Positions 36,680 to 46,033 are shown, numbered from the stretch's first letter. The stretch is 64,000 bases of DNA from Dysgonomonas sp. Marseille-P4361 (GCF_900343125.1 NZ_OPYL01000009.1:50830-114829), one strand, 5' to 3'. The notes: a model not told the origin generated them from the letters alone. Numbers and translations are program-made.

Positions 36680-37098
36680 TTCATATTTGCTCTCATCTTT
36701 AGGATGAACACTTCGATCAAATTAAAGATATTATCCAAAGACTCCTCTCCATTTGTTAATTCTTCCAACGGACACCATCCACTTTGATCTCTGTTTTTTA
36801 TATAACTTACTTTGTTTTTAAAGCTTACTTCTATATTATTTTTGGTCAACAGATCTATTGCTGGTTCACTAATCATATCGGCATATATCTCTTTTATTCC
36901 CCCAAGTAGCATTAATGAAGCCGCTGCTTTCCCTATCACTTTGTCCGCAATAGATGCACCACTTAAAAACTCTGGTTCATTTTTGATAAGATCATACAAA
37001 TCAGCAACACCTCGTTGCTTAAAAACCCTGGTTACTTCATCATTTTTGATAACACAGGAATAATTCCCGTTATATAATAAATCTATAATTTCTAGCAT
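36676..37098 (-). CDS. DUF1893 family protein
   Basis: A 140-residue soluble protein matching DUF1893 (LLYNGNYSCVIKNDEVTRVFKQRGVADLYDLI, then DKVIGKAAASLMLLGGIKEIYADMIS). The family includes Thermotoga TM1506, whose fold is, as I recall, related to cytidine deaminases; the function is unknown. The motif KVIGKAAASLM is the conserved core. It overlaps the TonB receptor gene by 4 bases and follows the aldo/keto reductase by 15, so it is firmly within this operon. It may bind or modify a small ligand imported by the system. Confidence 0.8.
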   Translation of the reverse strand: MLEIIDLLYNGNYSCVIKNDEVTRVFKQRGVADLYDLIKNEPEFLSGASIADKVIGKAAASLMLLGGIKEIYADMISEPAIDLLTKNNIEVSFKNKVSYIKNRDQSGWCPLEELTNGEESLDNIFNLIEVFILKMRANMK

Positions 37099-37113
37099 GT
37101 TTATATATTATGA

Positions 37114-38466
37114 TTAGAAAGCTTTTTCTTGCTTCAACATTTCTACAAAATCATCAATCATATGTAACTCTTTAGGAATATCTATCCCTTGAGGACAAAG
37201 CGGATTACATTTATCGCATCCTGTACAATAGCTGGCTTGCCTTAATTTAGGGATACTTCTGTCATATCCGACTAAAAATGCTTGTCGAGCCTTTTTGTAA
37301 TTTTCGTCTTGAGAACTTTTAGGAATATTACCATCGTTGATACATCGATTGTAGTGCAGTAATATTCCAGCTATATCTAACCCATATGGACACGGCATGC
37401 AGTATTGACAATCATTACATGGAATGGTTGGGTACTTAAGCATCAATTGTGCTGTCTCCTCTAAGAAATCTTTTTCATCATCAGATAAAGTCATTAAAGG
37501 GGAATAAGTTTTAAGATTATCTTGCAAATGTTCCATGTATGTCATTCCACTCAATACTGTAAGAACACCTTCTGGTGATCCGGCAAAGCGAAAAGCCCAA
37601 GAAGCTACACTTTGTTCAGGTTCTTTTTCTTTCAATTTACGAACTAAATGCTCTGGAAGCCCTGATAAACGACCACCGAGTAAAGGTTCCATTATTATAC
37701 TTGGAATATTCTTCTTTTGTAATTCTCCATACAAATAGTCAGCATTTACATTATTTCCTGAAGCGTGTTTCCAGTCTACATAATTAAGCTGTATTTGAAC
37801 AAAGTCCCAATTCACCTTGTCGTGCATCGCTAGCACTTCATCATAAACTTCTACTGCTCCATGAAAAGAAAATCCCAAGTTTCGTATACGACCAGCTTCA
37901 CGTTCTTCTAAGAGAAAATCCAGTATTCCATTATTTACATACCGATCGTTAAAAGCTTTCATTCCTCCTCCACCTATCGAATGCAATAAGTAGTAATCGA
38001 TATAATCGGTCTGTAAATCCTTGAATGATTTATAATACATAGCAAGAGAGTTTTCTCTCGAATAATTGCTGAAATTAGAAAGCTTCGTGGCAATATAATA
38101 TTTATCGCGAGGATGACGTTTCAAAGCTATCCCAGTAGATTTTTCAGACCATCCCTGAATATAAACAGGAGATGTATCATAATAATTAACACCATGATCC
38201 ATTGCGTAATCAATCAATTCATTTACCATTTCCTGATCAATTACATTGCCGTCAGCAGCAGGCTTTTCTAATAGAGGCCATCGCATACAGCCATACCCTA
38301 ATAATGAGACTTTATCTCCTCTTGTGGGATGAGTGCGATAAGTCATCTCTCCTATTACCTTACTTGCTTTTTTTATATTTTCAGGAGTACACCCTTGCAG
38401 AGCTGTAGCTGTAAGAGCACCAGTCCCTACTTTTTTTAGAAAACTTCGTCTATTTAGATCTTTCAT
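37114..38466 (-). CDS. Tat-exported aldo/keto reductase with C-terminal ferredoxin domain
   Basis: A 450-residue protein. A twin-arginine signal (NRRSFLKKVGTGALTATA) is followed by Cys in ALQGC, a possible lipobox. The aldo/keto reductase barrel covers about residues 45-330 (LGYGCMRWPL, YDTSPVYIQGWSEKS, YIATKLS, YYLLHSIGG). The C-terminus carries cysteine clusters CNDCQYCMPCPYGLDI and CTGCDKCNPLCPQGID for two [4Fe-4S] centres. Fe-S-linked reductases of this kind may take electrons from ferredoxin-like partners; the polyferredoxin encoded 33 bases upstream is the obvious donor. Substrate unknown. Confidence 0.87.
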   Translation of the reverse strand: MKDLNRRSFLKKVGTGALTATALQGCTPENIKKASKVIGEMTYRTHPTRGDKVSLLGYGCMRWPLLEKPAADGNVIDQEMVNELIDYAMDHGVNYYDTSPVYIQGWSEKSTGIALKRHPRDKYYIATKLSNFSNYSRENSLAMYYKSFKDLQTDYIDYYLLHSIGGGGMKAFNDRYVNNGILDFLLEEREAGRIRNLGFSFHGAVEVYDEVLAMHDKVNWDFVQIQLNYVDWKHASGNNVNADYLYGELQKKNIPSIIMEPLLGGRLSGLPEHLVRKLKEKEPEQSVASWAFRFAGSPEGVLTVLSGMTYMEHLQDNLKTYSPLMTLSDDEKDFLEETAQLMLKYPTIPCNDCQYCMPCPYGLDIAGILLHYNRCINDGNIPKSSQDENYKKARQAFLVGYDRSIPKLRQASYCTGCDKCNPLCPQGIDIPKELHMIDDFVEMLKQEKAF

Positions 38467-38499
38467 ATAGCAATTTCCCTTCGTCTTTTCCTTTTATTA

Positions 38500-40011
38500 T
38501 CAAACAATTCGATGCATTACATGTCCTTCTACATATATTGCACTAAGTGGGCGCGATGGACATAAGTTTTCGCAGGCTCCACATCCTATACAACGCTCAT
38601 CATTCACTATAGGAGTTTTCAACGATTCGGGATTATTGGGGTCGGACAGAACCATATGTATTGCATTTACAGGACACTTGCGTTCACAAGTGTTACAACT
38701 AACTTCATCGCGCAATACAATACATCTTTCTTTTACCCATACAGCATGCCCGATCTGGATTGCTGATTTATCTGCCGTCGTAATCAAATTAATGGCACCG
38801 GTAGGACAAACTTCAGAACATTTAGTACATTCAGGTCTGCAATATCCTCGCTCGAAAGACATTTGAGGTTGCATGAATCTGTCTAATTTCGAAGATGGTT
38901 GTAATACATGATTAGGACAAACAGAAACACATAATTGACAAGCTGTACAGTTTTTTGTTAAGTTGCGAATACTACGAGCTCCCGGTGGAGCTATGATTGT
39001 TTCTTTATCCGGACTTATTTTATCCTCTAGATCTACGAAACCTCCATCTACTTTCATTTCCTGAGCTTTTAGAATAGATGTAGCAGCAAGACCTGCTCCT
39101 ATTGTAAAGAAATTGCGACGTGAAGATTTATCCTTTGTTGTAACCTGAGTTGAGTTTGCTTCTACGCTTTCTAAACTAGGAATTTCGTTCTTTTTGTAGG
39201 CAAAAGTATATTCTATCGCATTATGACTACATTTATTGATACAATTCATACATGTAACACAACGACTATAATCTATTTTGTGATTTTTACTATCAATACA
39301 TGATGCTTTGCAATTGCGAGCGCATACGCCACATGAATTACAATTTGCAGTATTAATAATAGGTTTAAATAATGAATATTTAGAAATAAGACCAAGTATC
39401 GTTCCTACAGGACAAATTGTGTTACAATAGGTTCGTCCATTTCGCCAAGCTAATATAAAAACTGTGATAAATGTTGCTATTGCTGTACCTAATACAAAGA
39501 AGTTCTTAGTCCATATTTCTGTTGTATAGAATGCATAGCTGTTTATTCTTTCTGAAAAATCAGCTATCAGATTATTACCTAATTGATATAGTGGAGCAAA
39601 AAAGCCTGATGCTATACGTCCATAAGCACTATAAGGATCTAATACGCTATATATTGTATTTATACCCAATATTATGGCTACAATAAAAAGTATCAAGGTT
39701 AAGTATCTGAGCCATGTTATTGCTATTGAATAAGAATAAGGTAATTTTTTACTTCTTTTTCCTATTCGTGATATAATATCCTGGAACACACCTAAAGGGC
39801 ATATAACAGAACAGTACAAACGTCCAAATGCAAAGGTTAGTATTAGGAGAAAGGATATTATTCCAAAATTCAAAGCTAAAATAGCCGGAATCAACTGTAT
39901 TTTAGCTAACCATCCAAACCATTGGTGTAATATTCCAGTAAAATCTAGAAACAGCAAGGTTATTAATACGAAAATTATACTTGCAACTATAATCCGTGTC
40001 TTTCGCAGCAT
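38500..40011 (-). CDS. membrane polyferredoxin, NapH/NapG-like fusion
   Basis: A 503-residue protein. The N-terminal half has about five transmembrane helices and two NapH-type motifs (LYCSVICPLGVFQD and TYCNTICPVGTIL), then a ferredoxin pair (CNSCGVCARNC, CVTCMNCINKC). Near residue 300 an internal twin-arginine-like motif, SSRRNFFTIGAGLAATS, begins a second part with four further clusters (CTACQLCVSVCP, CTKCSEVCP, CNTCERKCP, CIGCGACENLCP). This resembles NapH fused to NapG and suggests quinol-derived electrons delivered across the membrane. It is the first gene of the cluster that includes the Fe-S aldo/keto reductase. Confidence 0.87.
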   Translation of the reverse strand: MLRKTRIIVASIIFVLITLLFLDFTGILHQWFGWLAKIQLIPAILALNFGIISFLLILTFAFGRLYCSVICPLGVFQDIISRIGKRSKKLPYSYSIAITWLRYLTLILFIVAIILGINTIYSVLDPYSAYGRIASGFFAPLYQLGNNLIADFSERINSYAFYTTEIWTKNFFVLGTAIATFITVFILAWRNGRTYCNTICPVGTILGLISKYSLFKPIINTANCNSCGVCARNCKASCIDSKNHKIDYSRCVTCMNCINKCSHNAIEYTFAYKKNEIPSLESVEANSTQVTTKDKSSRRNFFTIGAGLAATSILKAQEMKVDGGFVDLEDKISPDKETIIAPPGARSIRNLTKNCTACQLCVSVCPNHVLQPSSKLDRFMQPQMSFERGYCRPECTKCSEVCPTGAINLITTADKSAIQIGHAVWVKERCIVLRDEVSCNTCERKCPVNAIHMVLSDPNNPESLKTPIVNDERCIGCGACENLCPSRPLSAIYVEGHVMHRIV

Positions 40012-40465
40012 AAATGATATATTTACTTAATCTTATAATGAGTTGAAAATCAATATTAGTACCCGATGTAAATAAAATTGTTATTTCGGATGATAAATAT
40101 ATTATTTTCTTTGTAAATATATAGAAAAAAGATAGCTATTTAAGACGAAATTATCCTTAACAAAAAAATAAAAACAAATAATTGAAGTTTACAATCGTAT
40201 TGGAGAATGTGAAAAACTGATTTCTATTAAATAGAATCTCTACAATATTAAATATCACATATACAGACTAGCAGTGATTTAAAGAAAGTGTCCAAGCGTG
40301 ATTAGTGAGTAATTTGATTTGTAAAGTAGTAATAACTAGAGGTTAAAGAAAGGTATCTTTCCTTAATTTATCTCTTTTGAAGTATAGCAATAAATTGTCC
40401 ACTCCCTTCCATATACAAAAGTTTATGATAGAAAAATAGTATTCGACAAAAGAGCTAAAAGATAT
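40012..40465. other. intergenic stretch, no gene seen
   Basis: About 450 AT-rich bases upstream of the polyferredoxin gene. It presumably holds that operon's promoter; I find no convincing gene or RNA. Confidence 0.45.
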
Positions 40466-40639
40466 TTAGTGTTTTTTCAATATTGAGTTGATATCAACGA
40501 GTCTAAATGCTTTTTTCAAAGTGTTCAGCACTTCTGTGTATATCATATTTTCTTCAACCTTCTGATATTGAACATTAAAAATGCTTGAATTCTCTGATCT
40601 TGAATCACAATTTGTGTTGATAGTGTAAATCTTTGCCAT
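40466..40639 (-). CDS. candidate small protein (57 aa)
   Basis: ATG at 40639, TAA at 40466-40468 on the minus strand. The product starts MAKIYTINTNCDSRSENSS, is soluble, with an amphipathic helix near its end (EVLNTLKKAFRLVDINSIL). Composition looks protein-like and the frame is open in an otherwise gene-poor region. It lies downstream of glpC on the same strand, after a nested inverted-repeat region. No family recognised. Confidence 0.42.
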   Translation of the reverse strand: MAKIYTINTNCDSRSENSSIFNVQYQKVEENMIYTEVLNTLKKAFRLVDINSILKKH

Positions 40640-40752
40640 AATATTATAAAACTGTTAAATAACCCGTTTTGAAACTTTAGAAGAGTTTAATTACTCCTAT
40701 TTTTTTATCTATAGAATAAATATACCAAAAAGAACCGACATATCCTTATTTA

Positions 40753-40929
40753 TGTTACGAAAAGTTTCGATTCGAAACTAAATACATTTAATATACTTAT
40801 AATAAGATTGTTGAGTCTTGAGTAAATAAGTCAATCTTATTGTTTTTTATTTTTTATATTGTCTTTGATATTTTTCAGAATCTCAGTATCACCGACTACA
40901 AATCAATTCTCGAAACTTATTTCGTAACA
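40753..40929. repeat. nested inverted-repeat region beside glpC
   Basis: The outer arms are TGTTACGAAAAGTTTCGA (40753-40770) and, near its reverse complement, TCGAAACTTATTTCGTAACA (40910-40929), differing by a 2-base gap. Inside are a 17-base palindrome AGTTTCGATTCGAAACT (40763-40779) and a hairpin AATAAGATTG/CAATCTTATT (40801-40841) followed by a long T-rich run on the plus strand. It could be paired operators, a small mobile element, or a small RNA with its terminator. Confidence 0.5.
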
Positions 40930-40935
40930 AACTTG

Positions 40936-42156
40936 TTAATCTAATGCTCTTGCAATGATGGATATAGGATGTTCACATAATTTTGTAGTTGACATCTCTA
41001 TTTGCCATTTGCATGTTTCACAATCAGATACAACATAGTCAATAGCTGACTTTTCGATTTGTTCAAATAAAGTCTCTCCTATATCCTGAGATGTTTTATA
41101 ATTTTCTTTTTTGAATCCGTAGGTACCTGCAATACCGCAACATTGAGAGTCTAAAACGGTAAGTTCTATATTGGGAATTAATTTAAGGAGTTCTATCGAG
41201 TAATAAGACCAGCCTAATTTCTCCATGTGACATGGTGTGTGGTAGGCTACTTTTATTTTTTTATCCTTAAGCTTTAGTTTTATATCAGTATTACTTAATA
41301 ACCGATAGATGTAGCGTGTAGCTAACTCAATTTGATCTCGTACTTCACTTGTGTCAATACCCAAAAGGTGGGGATATTCATCCCTGATAGTAAAAGTACA
41401 AGTTGAAGAGGTTGCAACAACAGGTATTTTATTTTCTAATACTGATTCTCTGATAGAGGCAATATTTACTTTAGCTTGTTTCTTTGCCTGATTAATAAAA
41501 CCATTTGAGATTAAAGCCACTCCACAGCATTTCTCTTTCTTCAGTAATTGAACACCTATGTCCAAAGCATTAAATACCTTGACAAGGTCTTTTCCCAACT
41601 GAGGATTATTGTAATTAGCATAACATCCATGGAAATAGCTTACTTGTTTGTCAAACTGTTTTTGTTTATCGGCTTGTTTTTTATACCAGCTCTCGAATGT
41701 GCCAAAAGAGTATTTAGGGAATTGTCTTCTATGATCTATTTTGAATACTGTATCTAGTACTGCTTTTACGGGTTTAAGTCCTAAAGTAGTATTTACAATC
41801 GGAGCAAACGGCGTAGCCAATGTTCCTACCAAATCTGTATTCGCTAAGATAAAATCTCTGACAGCAGGTTTCTTCTTACTGTATTTAATTCTAGCCGATT
41901 GTATAATATCACCTATTCTCACATTAGAAGGACAAGCTACTTCACATCGTTTACAGTTTAAACAATACTTAAGGGCTTCATCGAAAAAGCCCGAATCTTT
42001 CAATCTTAAGCGTTCTCCATCAGGGCCTGCTTGTTTAGGACCCGGATAATCAGGATTGACAGCCGAAACTGGGCAGTAAACTGTACAAACTGTACATTTT
42101 ATACATTGCTCAAAATTGTTTTCACTAATATTTTGCTTTTGTAAGTTCATAGTCAT
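40936..42156 (-). CDS. glpC: anaerobic glycerol-3-phosphate dehydrogenase subunit C
   Basis: A 406-residue iron-sulfur subunit that links GlpAB to the membrane quinone pool. It has two N-terminal [4Fe-4S] motifs (CIKCTVCTVYCP, CLNCKRCEVACP) and two cysteine-rich CCG domains (KCCGVALISNG, QCCGIAGTYGF). Length matches GlpC. The start used is MTMNLQKQN at 42156, 6 bases after glpB ends. It is the last gene of glpABC. Confidence 0.93.
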   Translation of the reverse strand: MTMNLQKQNISENNFEQCIKCTVCTVYCPVSAVNPDYPGPKQAGPDGERLRLKDSGFFDEALKYCLNCKRCEVACPSNVRIGDIIQSARIKYSKKKPAVRDFILANTDLVGTLATPFAPIVNTTLGLKPVKAVLDTVFKIDHRRQFPKYSFGTFESWYKKQADKQKQFDKQVSYFHGCYANYNNPQLGKDLVKVFNALDIGVQLLKKEKCCGVALISNGFINQAKKQAKVNIASIRESVLENKIPVVATSSTCTFTIRDEYPHLLGIDTSEVRDQIELATRYIYRLLSNTDIKLKLKDKKIKVAYHTPCHMEKLGWSYYSIELLKLIPNIELTVLDSQCCGIAGTYGFKKENYKTSQDIGETLFEQIEKSAIDYVVSDCETCKWQIEMSTTKLCEHPISIIARALD

Positions 42157-42162
42157 TTCCGT

Positions 42163-43410
42163 TTATTTACTTAAAATTGTTTCAGCTATCGATAATGCGC
42201 TTAATATTGATACTCCAGCTCCAGAGCCTTCTTTTACTGGATTAAATCCATCTAATATTGCACCTGATACATATAGATTTTCAATCGGTTTATTTTTATA
42301 CAATCCTCTGAACATATCATCAGTTTTTACGCCATAATGTTGATAATTGTGAGAATCAAATAGCTTATCTGTATACCATTTAGTTCTATCGGAGGAATAA
42401 TTTACATCCAAATTAAAGATCGGCTCATAAATCCGTTCTGAAGTGGCAATTAATCCTTGGCTAAAATAGCTTCCAGTTGCCAGAACAAAGTTCTTCCCGG
42501 AAAAAGGAATATCTCCGTGATTGTACGAATAGACTCTTTTTACATTATTATTTTCGATGTCAGCTTTCAGTATATTGTCACCAAGCATATAAACTCCTCC
42601 CATATGTACAAAGTAATCATGTAAATACTGTTGCGTATAGATGCCTACGATAGATGGAGGCATAGTTGCTATGAGTAGAATGGGTTTATTGACTAGCTCT
42701 TTTAATCTTTTTACTGCAGAATAATCAAGCCCAACACATGCCGGAAAAATGATAGCATCGCTATCACCCGATCTTTCATTCAATATTTGACTCAATTTAT
42801 TAATATGTTGATCAAGCACTCTTGCTATATTCGTAGAACGCATTTCGCTAGGGTTGCGTCGAAGGTGATCTATGGGTTCAAAATTAAATAATTTGATATC
42901 GCTTTCTGTTCCTAGTTTGGCAAATTCTTCAGCTATAAAACGAGGATAGAAATCTAAAAAACCAATAATATTGAATATTGACACCTTTTTCCAAGGAAGT
43001 TTTTCTTTATCATTTACAGACGCATAGCCTTCTACCGAAAGCCATGTAGGCTTCAATGTACCCATTGGTGTAATGCGATAATGATTTTCTTTTAGACTTC
43101 CTCTTACCGGAATCTGAATTTCATTAAAAAAGTTCTGAGCCTCACTTGCCAATCTTGTAAACTTAGGTTCTCCTAATTTGGCATAAGGGTGTATAGGTAC
43201 TTGTTCTATAAGTTTAGATATATCCGACTGAGGGCTGATAACATTACTGCCATCAGGAAGTTTATTTAGTAAATCGAAAGATCCTGATGAAAAGTGTAAT
43301 GCACTTTGTCCTGATGAAACAATTGCACAACGTTGCCCTTTTTGAGATAAACGGATGCCACAAACTAACCCTGACAATCCTCCTCCTATTATAATTGTAT
43401 CGAACTTCAT
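42163..43410 (-). CDS. glpB: anaerobic glycerol-3-phosphate dehydrogenase subunit B
   Basis: A 415-residue flavoprotein subunit. The FAD-binding motif IIGGGLSGLVCGIRLSQ starts the protein (residues about 7-24); the C-terminal NLYVSGAILDGFNPVKEGSGAGVSI is diagnostic of GlpB. It lies 6 bases from both glpA and glpC, so it is translated with them. Confidence 0.93.
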   Translation of the reverse strand: MKFDTIIIGGGLSGLVCGIRLSQKGQRCAIVSSGQSALHFSSGSFDLLNKLPDGSNVISPQSDISKLIEQVPIHPYAKLGEPKFTRLASEAQNFFNEIQIPVRGSLKENHYRITPMGTLKPTWLSVEGYASVNDKEKLPWKKVSIFNIIGFLDFYPRFIAEEFAKLGTESDIKLFNFEPIDHLRRNPSEMRSTNIARVLDQHINKLSQILNERSGDSDAIIFPACVGLDYSAVKRLKELVNKPILLIATMPPSIVGIYTQQYLHDYFVHMGGVYMLGDNILKADIENNNVKRVYSYNHGDIPFSGKNFVLATGSYFSQGLIATSERIYEPIFNLDVNYSSDRTKWYTDKLFDSHNYQHYGVKTDDMFRGLYKNKPIENLYVSGAILDGFNPVKEGSGAGVSILSALSIAETILSK

Positions 43411-43416
43411 ATTCTT

Positions 43417-45039
43417 TTATTTTTCATCTGTACTTAAACCACAAACACTTTCATAAACCCAAGTAGTGTACTCACCTTCGCGCAGAGTATCACCCCATGC
43501 TATGGGGTATACACCTTTCCAGCGTTCATTCATAAAGGACATAAGATCTTCTTTGGCTCGTTTTACACAGAATTTACCGCTTGATTCGAGTAAACCGGCT
43601 GCTCGACAAGCGCATAACTCACCTTGGCATGTACCCATCCCAACGCGCGTTCTGCGACGAAGGTCGACAAGGCTTTTTACATTTAATTCGTCTAAGGCAA
43701 ATTTAACCTCACCTACAGAAACACCTTCGCATTCACATACTAAACTTGTATCAAGGACTGAACTGTTTGAAAGTCGTTCTGCCATATCTCCATGTCTATA
43801 TAATGCAGAGTTTCGCTGTGTGAGAGGAATTGATATTATTTTCTTTGTGATTTCTTCTATATTTTCACGAGATCCAGGGAGTTTTTCATCCGCTGTTGTA
43901 CACTTGATATTTACATTCAGCTTTTTGCAAACAAGATCTGTTGCCCATTCTGCCATAAGACGATATGTCATAAGCTTTCCTCCGGTTATTGTAATATAAC
44001 CCTCTAGGCCATCCCTTACTGCATGATCTAATAATACAATACCACGGCTTACATTACGACCAGTTGGATCATTATCAGAAGCAACTAAAGGTCTTACGCC
44101 TGCATAAGCTCTAAGAATACGCGTTTGTGCAAGTCGAGGAGCAAGCTTCTCTCCTTCTCTTATCAATACATCAACTTCTTCTGGAGTAACAATCATATTG
44201 TCAATCTGATCGTAAGGAATATTGGTTGATGTAGTTCCTATTAGAGATATTGTATCTCCTGGTACTAAAATATCTGCATCAGCAGGCTTACGACATCTGT
44301 TTAGCACCATATTATTTACACGGTGTCCAAATATCAATAGAGAACCTTTAGCCGGTAGCATGCGCACGGTGATTCCAGCCATTTCTGAGATATGCTGTCC
44401 CCAAATACCAGAAGCATTAACTATTATAGAACCATATATTTTTTTTGTTTCTTTATTTTTATGATCGAAACATTCTACTCCAACAACTCTATCTTGATCG
44501 ACAATAAGAGCTGTTACTTCGTGGTATGTATGAGTTTCTGCTCCATGATCTTTAGCATCAATAATATTTGATGCTGTAAGCCTGAATGGATCAACTGATC
44601 CATCCGGAACCTTTACTGCTCCTATGATATCCGAATTTGCAGAGGGTTCTAATAACAAAGCTTCTTTAGGATCTAATATTTGAGTAGCTATTCCTGCTGA
44701 CGTACATGCTTCTACAAATTTTGCCTGAAATTTTATATCATCTTCAGGAAGACTTAAGAACAAACCATTCGTTTCTTCAATACAATGACTGGCTATTTGC
44801 TTTAGAATCATATTTTCTTTGATGCATTCTTCGGCCGATTCTTTATCTGTAACGGCATAGCGTGCTCCACTATGCAAAAGTCCATGATTTCGGCCTGTAG
44901 CACCTGTGGCGATATCGAATCGTTCGAGTAGGACGGTTTTCAATCCTCTGCGTGCACAATCTCTTGCTACACCAGCTCCGGTTGCTCCTCCCCCGATTAT
45001 GATAACATCAAACGTTTTTGAGATGGTAGATGTGTTCAT
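43417..45039 (-). CDS. glpA: anaerobic glycerol-3-phosphate dehydrogenase subunit A
   Basis: A 540-residue catalytic subunit oxidising glycerol-3-phosphate to dihydroxyacetone phosphate. FAD motif IIGGGATGAGVARDCARRG (residues about 14-32), the GlpA segment TGRNHGLLHSGARYAV, and a C-terminal Fe-S/BFD-like region CECEGVSVGEV...GTCQGELCACR (about residues 425-475). Its upstream region carries several TCGAAA elements and an 18-base hairpin, candidate control sites for the DeoR-type regulator encoded at 50562. Confidence 0.94.
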   Translation of the reverse strand: MNTSTISKTFDVIIIGGGATGAGVARDCARRGLKTVLLERFDIATGATGRNHGLLHSGARYAVTDKESAEECIKENMILKQIASHCIEETNGLFLSLPEDDIKFQAKFVEACTSAGIATQILDPKEALLLEPSANSDIIGAVKVPDGSVDPFRLTASNIIDAKDHGAETHTYHEVTALIVDQDRVVGVECFDHKNKETKKIYGSIIVNASGIWGQHISEMAGITVRMLPAKGSLLIFGHRVNNMVLNRCRKPADADILVPGDTISLIGTTSTNIPYDQIDNMIVTPEEVDVLIREGEKLAPRLAQTRILRAYAGVRPLVASDNDPTGRNVSRGIVLLDHAVRDGLEGYITITGGKLMTYRLMAEWATDLVCKKLNVNIKCTTADEKLPGSRENIEEITKKIISIPLTQRNSALYRHGDMAERLSNSSVLDTSLVCECEGVSVGEVKFALDELNVKSLVDLRRRTRVGMGTCQGELCACRAAGLLESSGKFCVKRAKEDLMSFMNERWKGVYPIAWGDTLREGEYTTWVYESVCGLSTDEK

Positions 45040-45122
45040 GTCTTCAATGAATTAAATTTCTAAAACAAATAAACGAATAAAAAACAACAAATCAAAATAA
45101 GTCGAAACTATTTAAGGTTAAA

Positions 45123-45180
45123 ATCGAAATAAAAAGTGTAGATTCAAGCTAATTCTTAAATTTACACTTTTTATTTCGAT
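45123..45180 (-). terminator. 18-bp perfect hairpin upstream of glpA
   Basis: ATCGAAATAAAAAGTGTA (45123-45140) is the exact reverse complement of TACACTTTTTATTTCGAT (45163-45180), loop 22. On the minus strand it follows the outer-membrane gene and is trailed by TTTTAACC. Terminator of that gene is the simplest call; it also contains TCGAAA motifs that could be regulator sites. Confidence 0.6.
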
Positions 45181-45250
45181 AATTAATACTTCTAATTGTA
45201 TATTTTTTACAATCAAATTCTGTATGGCTAGTACAAATAAAGTATTTTTA

Positions 45251-46033
45251 TTAGAATTTTAATACATCCAGAGCTATTTGAATATTTGCATTATTACCCT
45301 CAGGATTCCACATACCCATAACTGAGACTGGAAGCGTGTATTTGCCTAATTCCAGTTTTTTACTTACAACAAAATTGACATTAACAATTCCTGCGTTATC
45401 GGCATAAAAGTTTGCAGAGGTTCCTTTTTGAGGATCTAGAGCAAAAGCTCCAGCAATACCCAACTCCAGATCAATAAATTTATCTTTCAACACAGGATAA
45501 CTTAGGGAAACATAAGTTGAATATCTGTTTCGTTGATTTGCTAGACTTGCATCACCATTTAATGCTATTGTTCTATCTCTACCAAATATTACAGTTGCCC
45601 AGCTTACAGTTAAGGGAAAGCTTCCTTGAAAAGTGTATCCTACAGACAAATCTACAAAGTGTCCAGTCTCTCTGGCGTTATAGTTAAATACTTGAGTATT
45701 ATTATAGCTTGCCCCTTCTGAGAAATTATAGATGTCCCAAAGAGCAATTTGTAATCCTTTATGCTGAAAAGAAGCATAATAATCAAATTCTTTAAACTTT
45801 CCAGAGAACCCTGCACCGCCCCATATTCCGGCAGTAAACATATTTTTCTTATCTGAAATATGAACATCTACAGCAGCAGTTGCCTCGCTGGCTACCTGTA
45901 ACCCTCTCCATAGATGCATACTTTTTAGCTGTAAACCAAATCCTAATGGAGATTCTTTTTCGTTTTGTGCCTGAAGTGATAGCGAAAGTATAGACATAGC
46001 TAGCGCTAGCACTATATATTTTGAAACTTTCAT
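45251..46033 (-). CDS. outer membrane beta-barrel protein in the glp cluster
   Basis: A 260-residue protein with a signal peptide (residues 1-22, SLQAQ) and amphipathic strands (FGLQLKSMHLWRGLQVAS, FTAGIWGGAGFSG, DYYASFQHKGLQIALWDIYNF, FVDLSVGYTFQG) ending in NIQIALDVLKF. It is a predicted outer-membrane barrel of about 10-12 strands. Its position between glpF and glpA suggests a pore for glycerol, glycerol phosphates or glycerophosphodiesters, but the family gives no substrate. Part of its 5' region is duplicated just upstream. Confidence 0.72.
   Translation of the reverse strand: MKVSKYIVLALAMSILSLSLQAQNEKESPLGFGLQLKSMHLWRGLQVASEATAAVDVHISDKKNMFTAGIWGGAGFSGKFKEFDYYASFQHKGLQIALWDIYNFSEGASYNNTQVFNYNARETGHFVDLSVGYTFQGSFPLTVSWATVIFGRDRTIALNGDASLANQRNRYSTYVSLSYPVLKDKFIDLELGIAGAFALDPQKGTSANFYADNAGIVNVNFVVSKKLELGKYTLPVSVMGMWNPEGNNANIQIALDVLKF

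Noticed and set aside
43466..43999. Plus-strand open frame of 177 codons opposite glpA
   Set aside because: Antisense to the conserved C-terminal part of GlpA; no family features.
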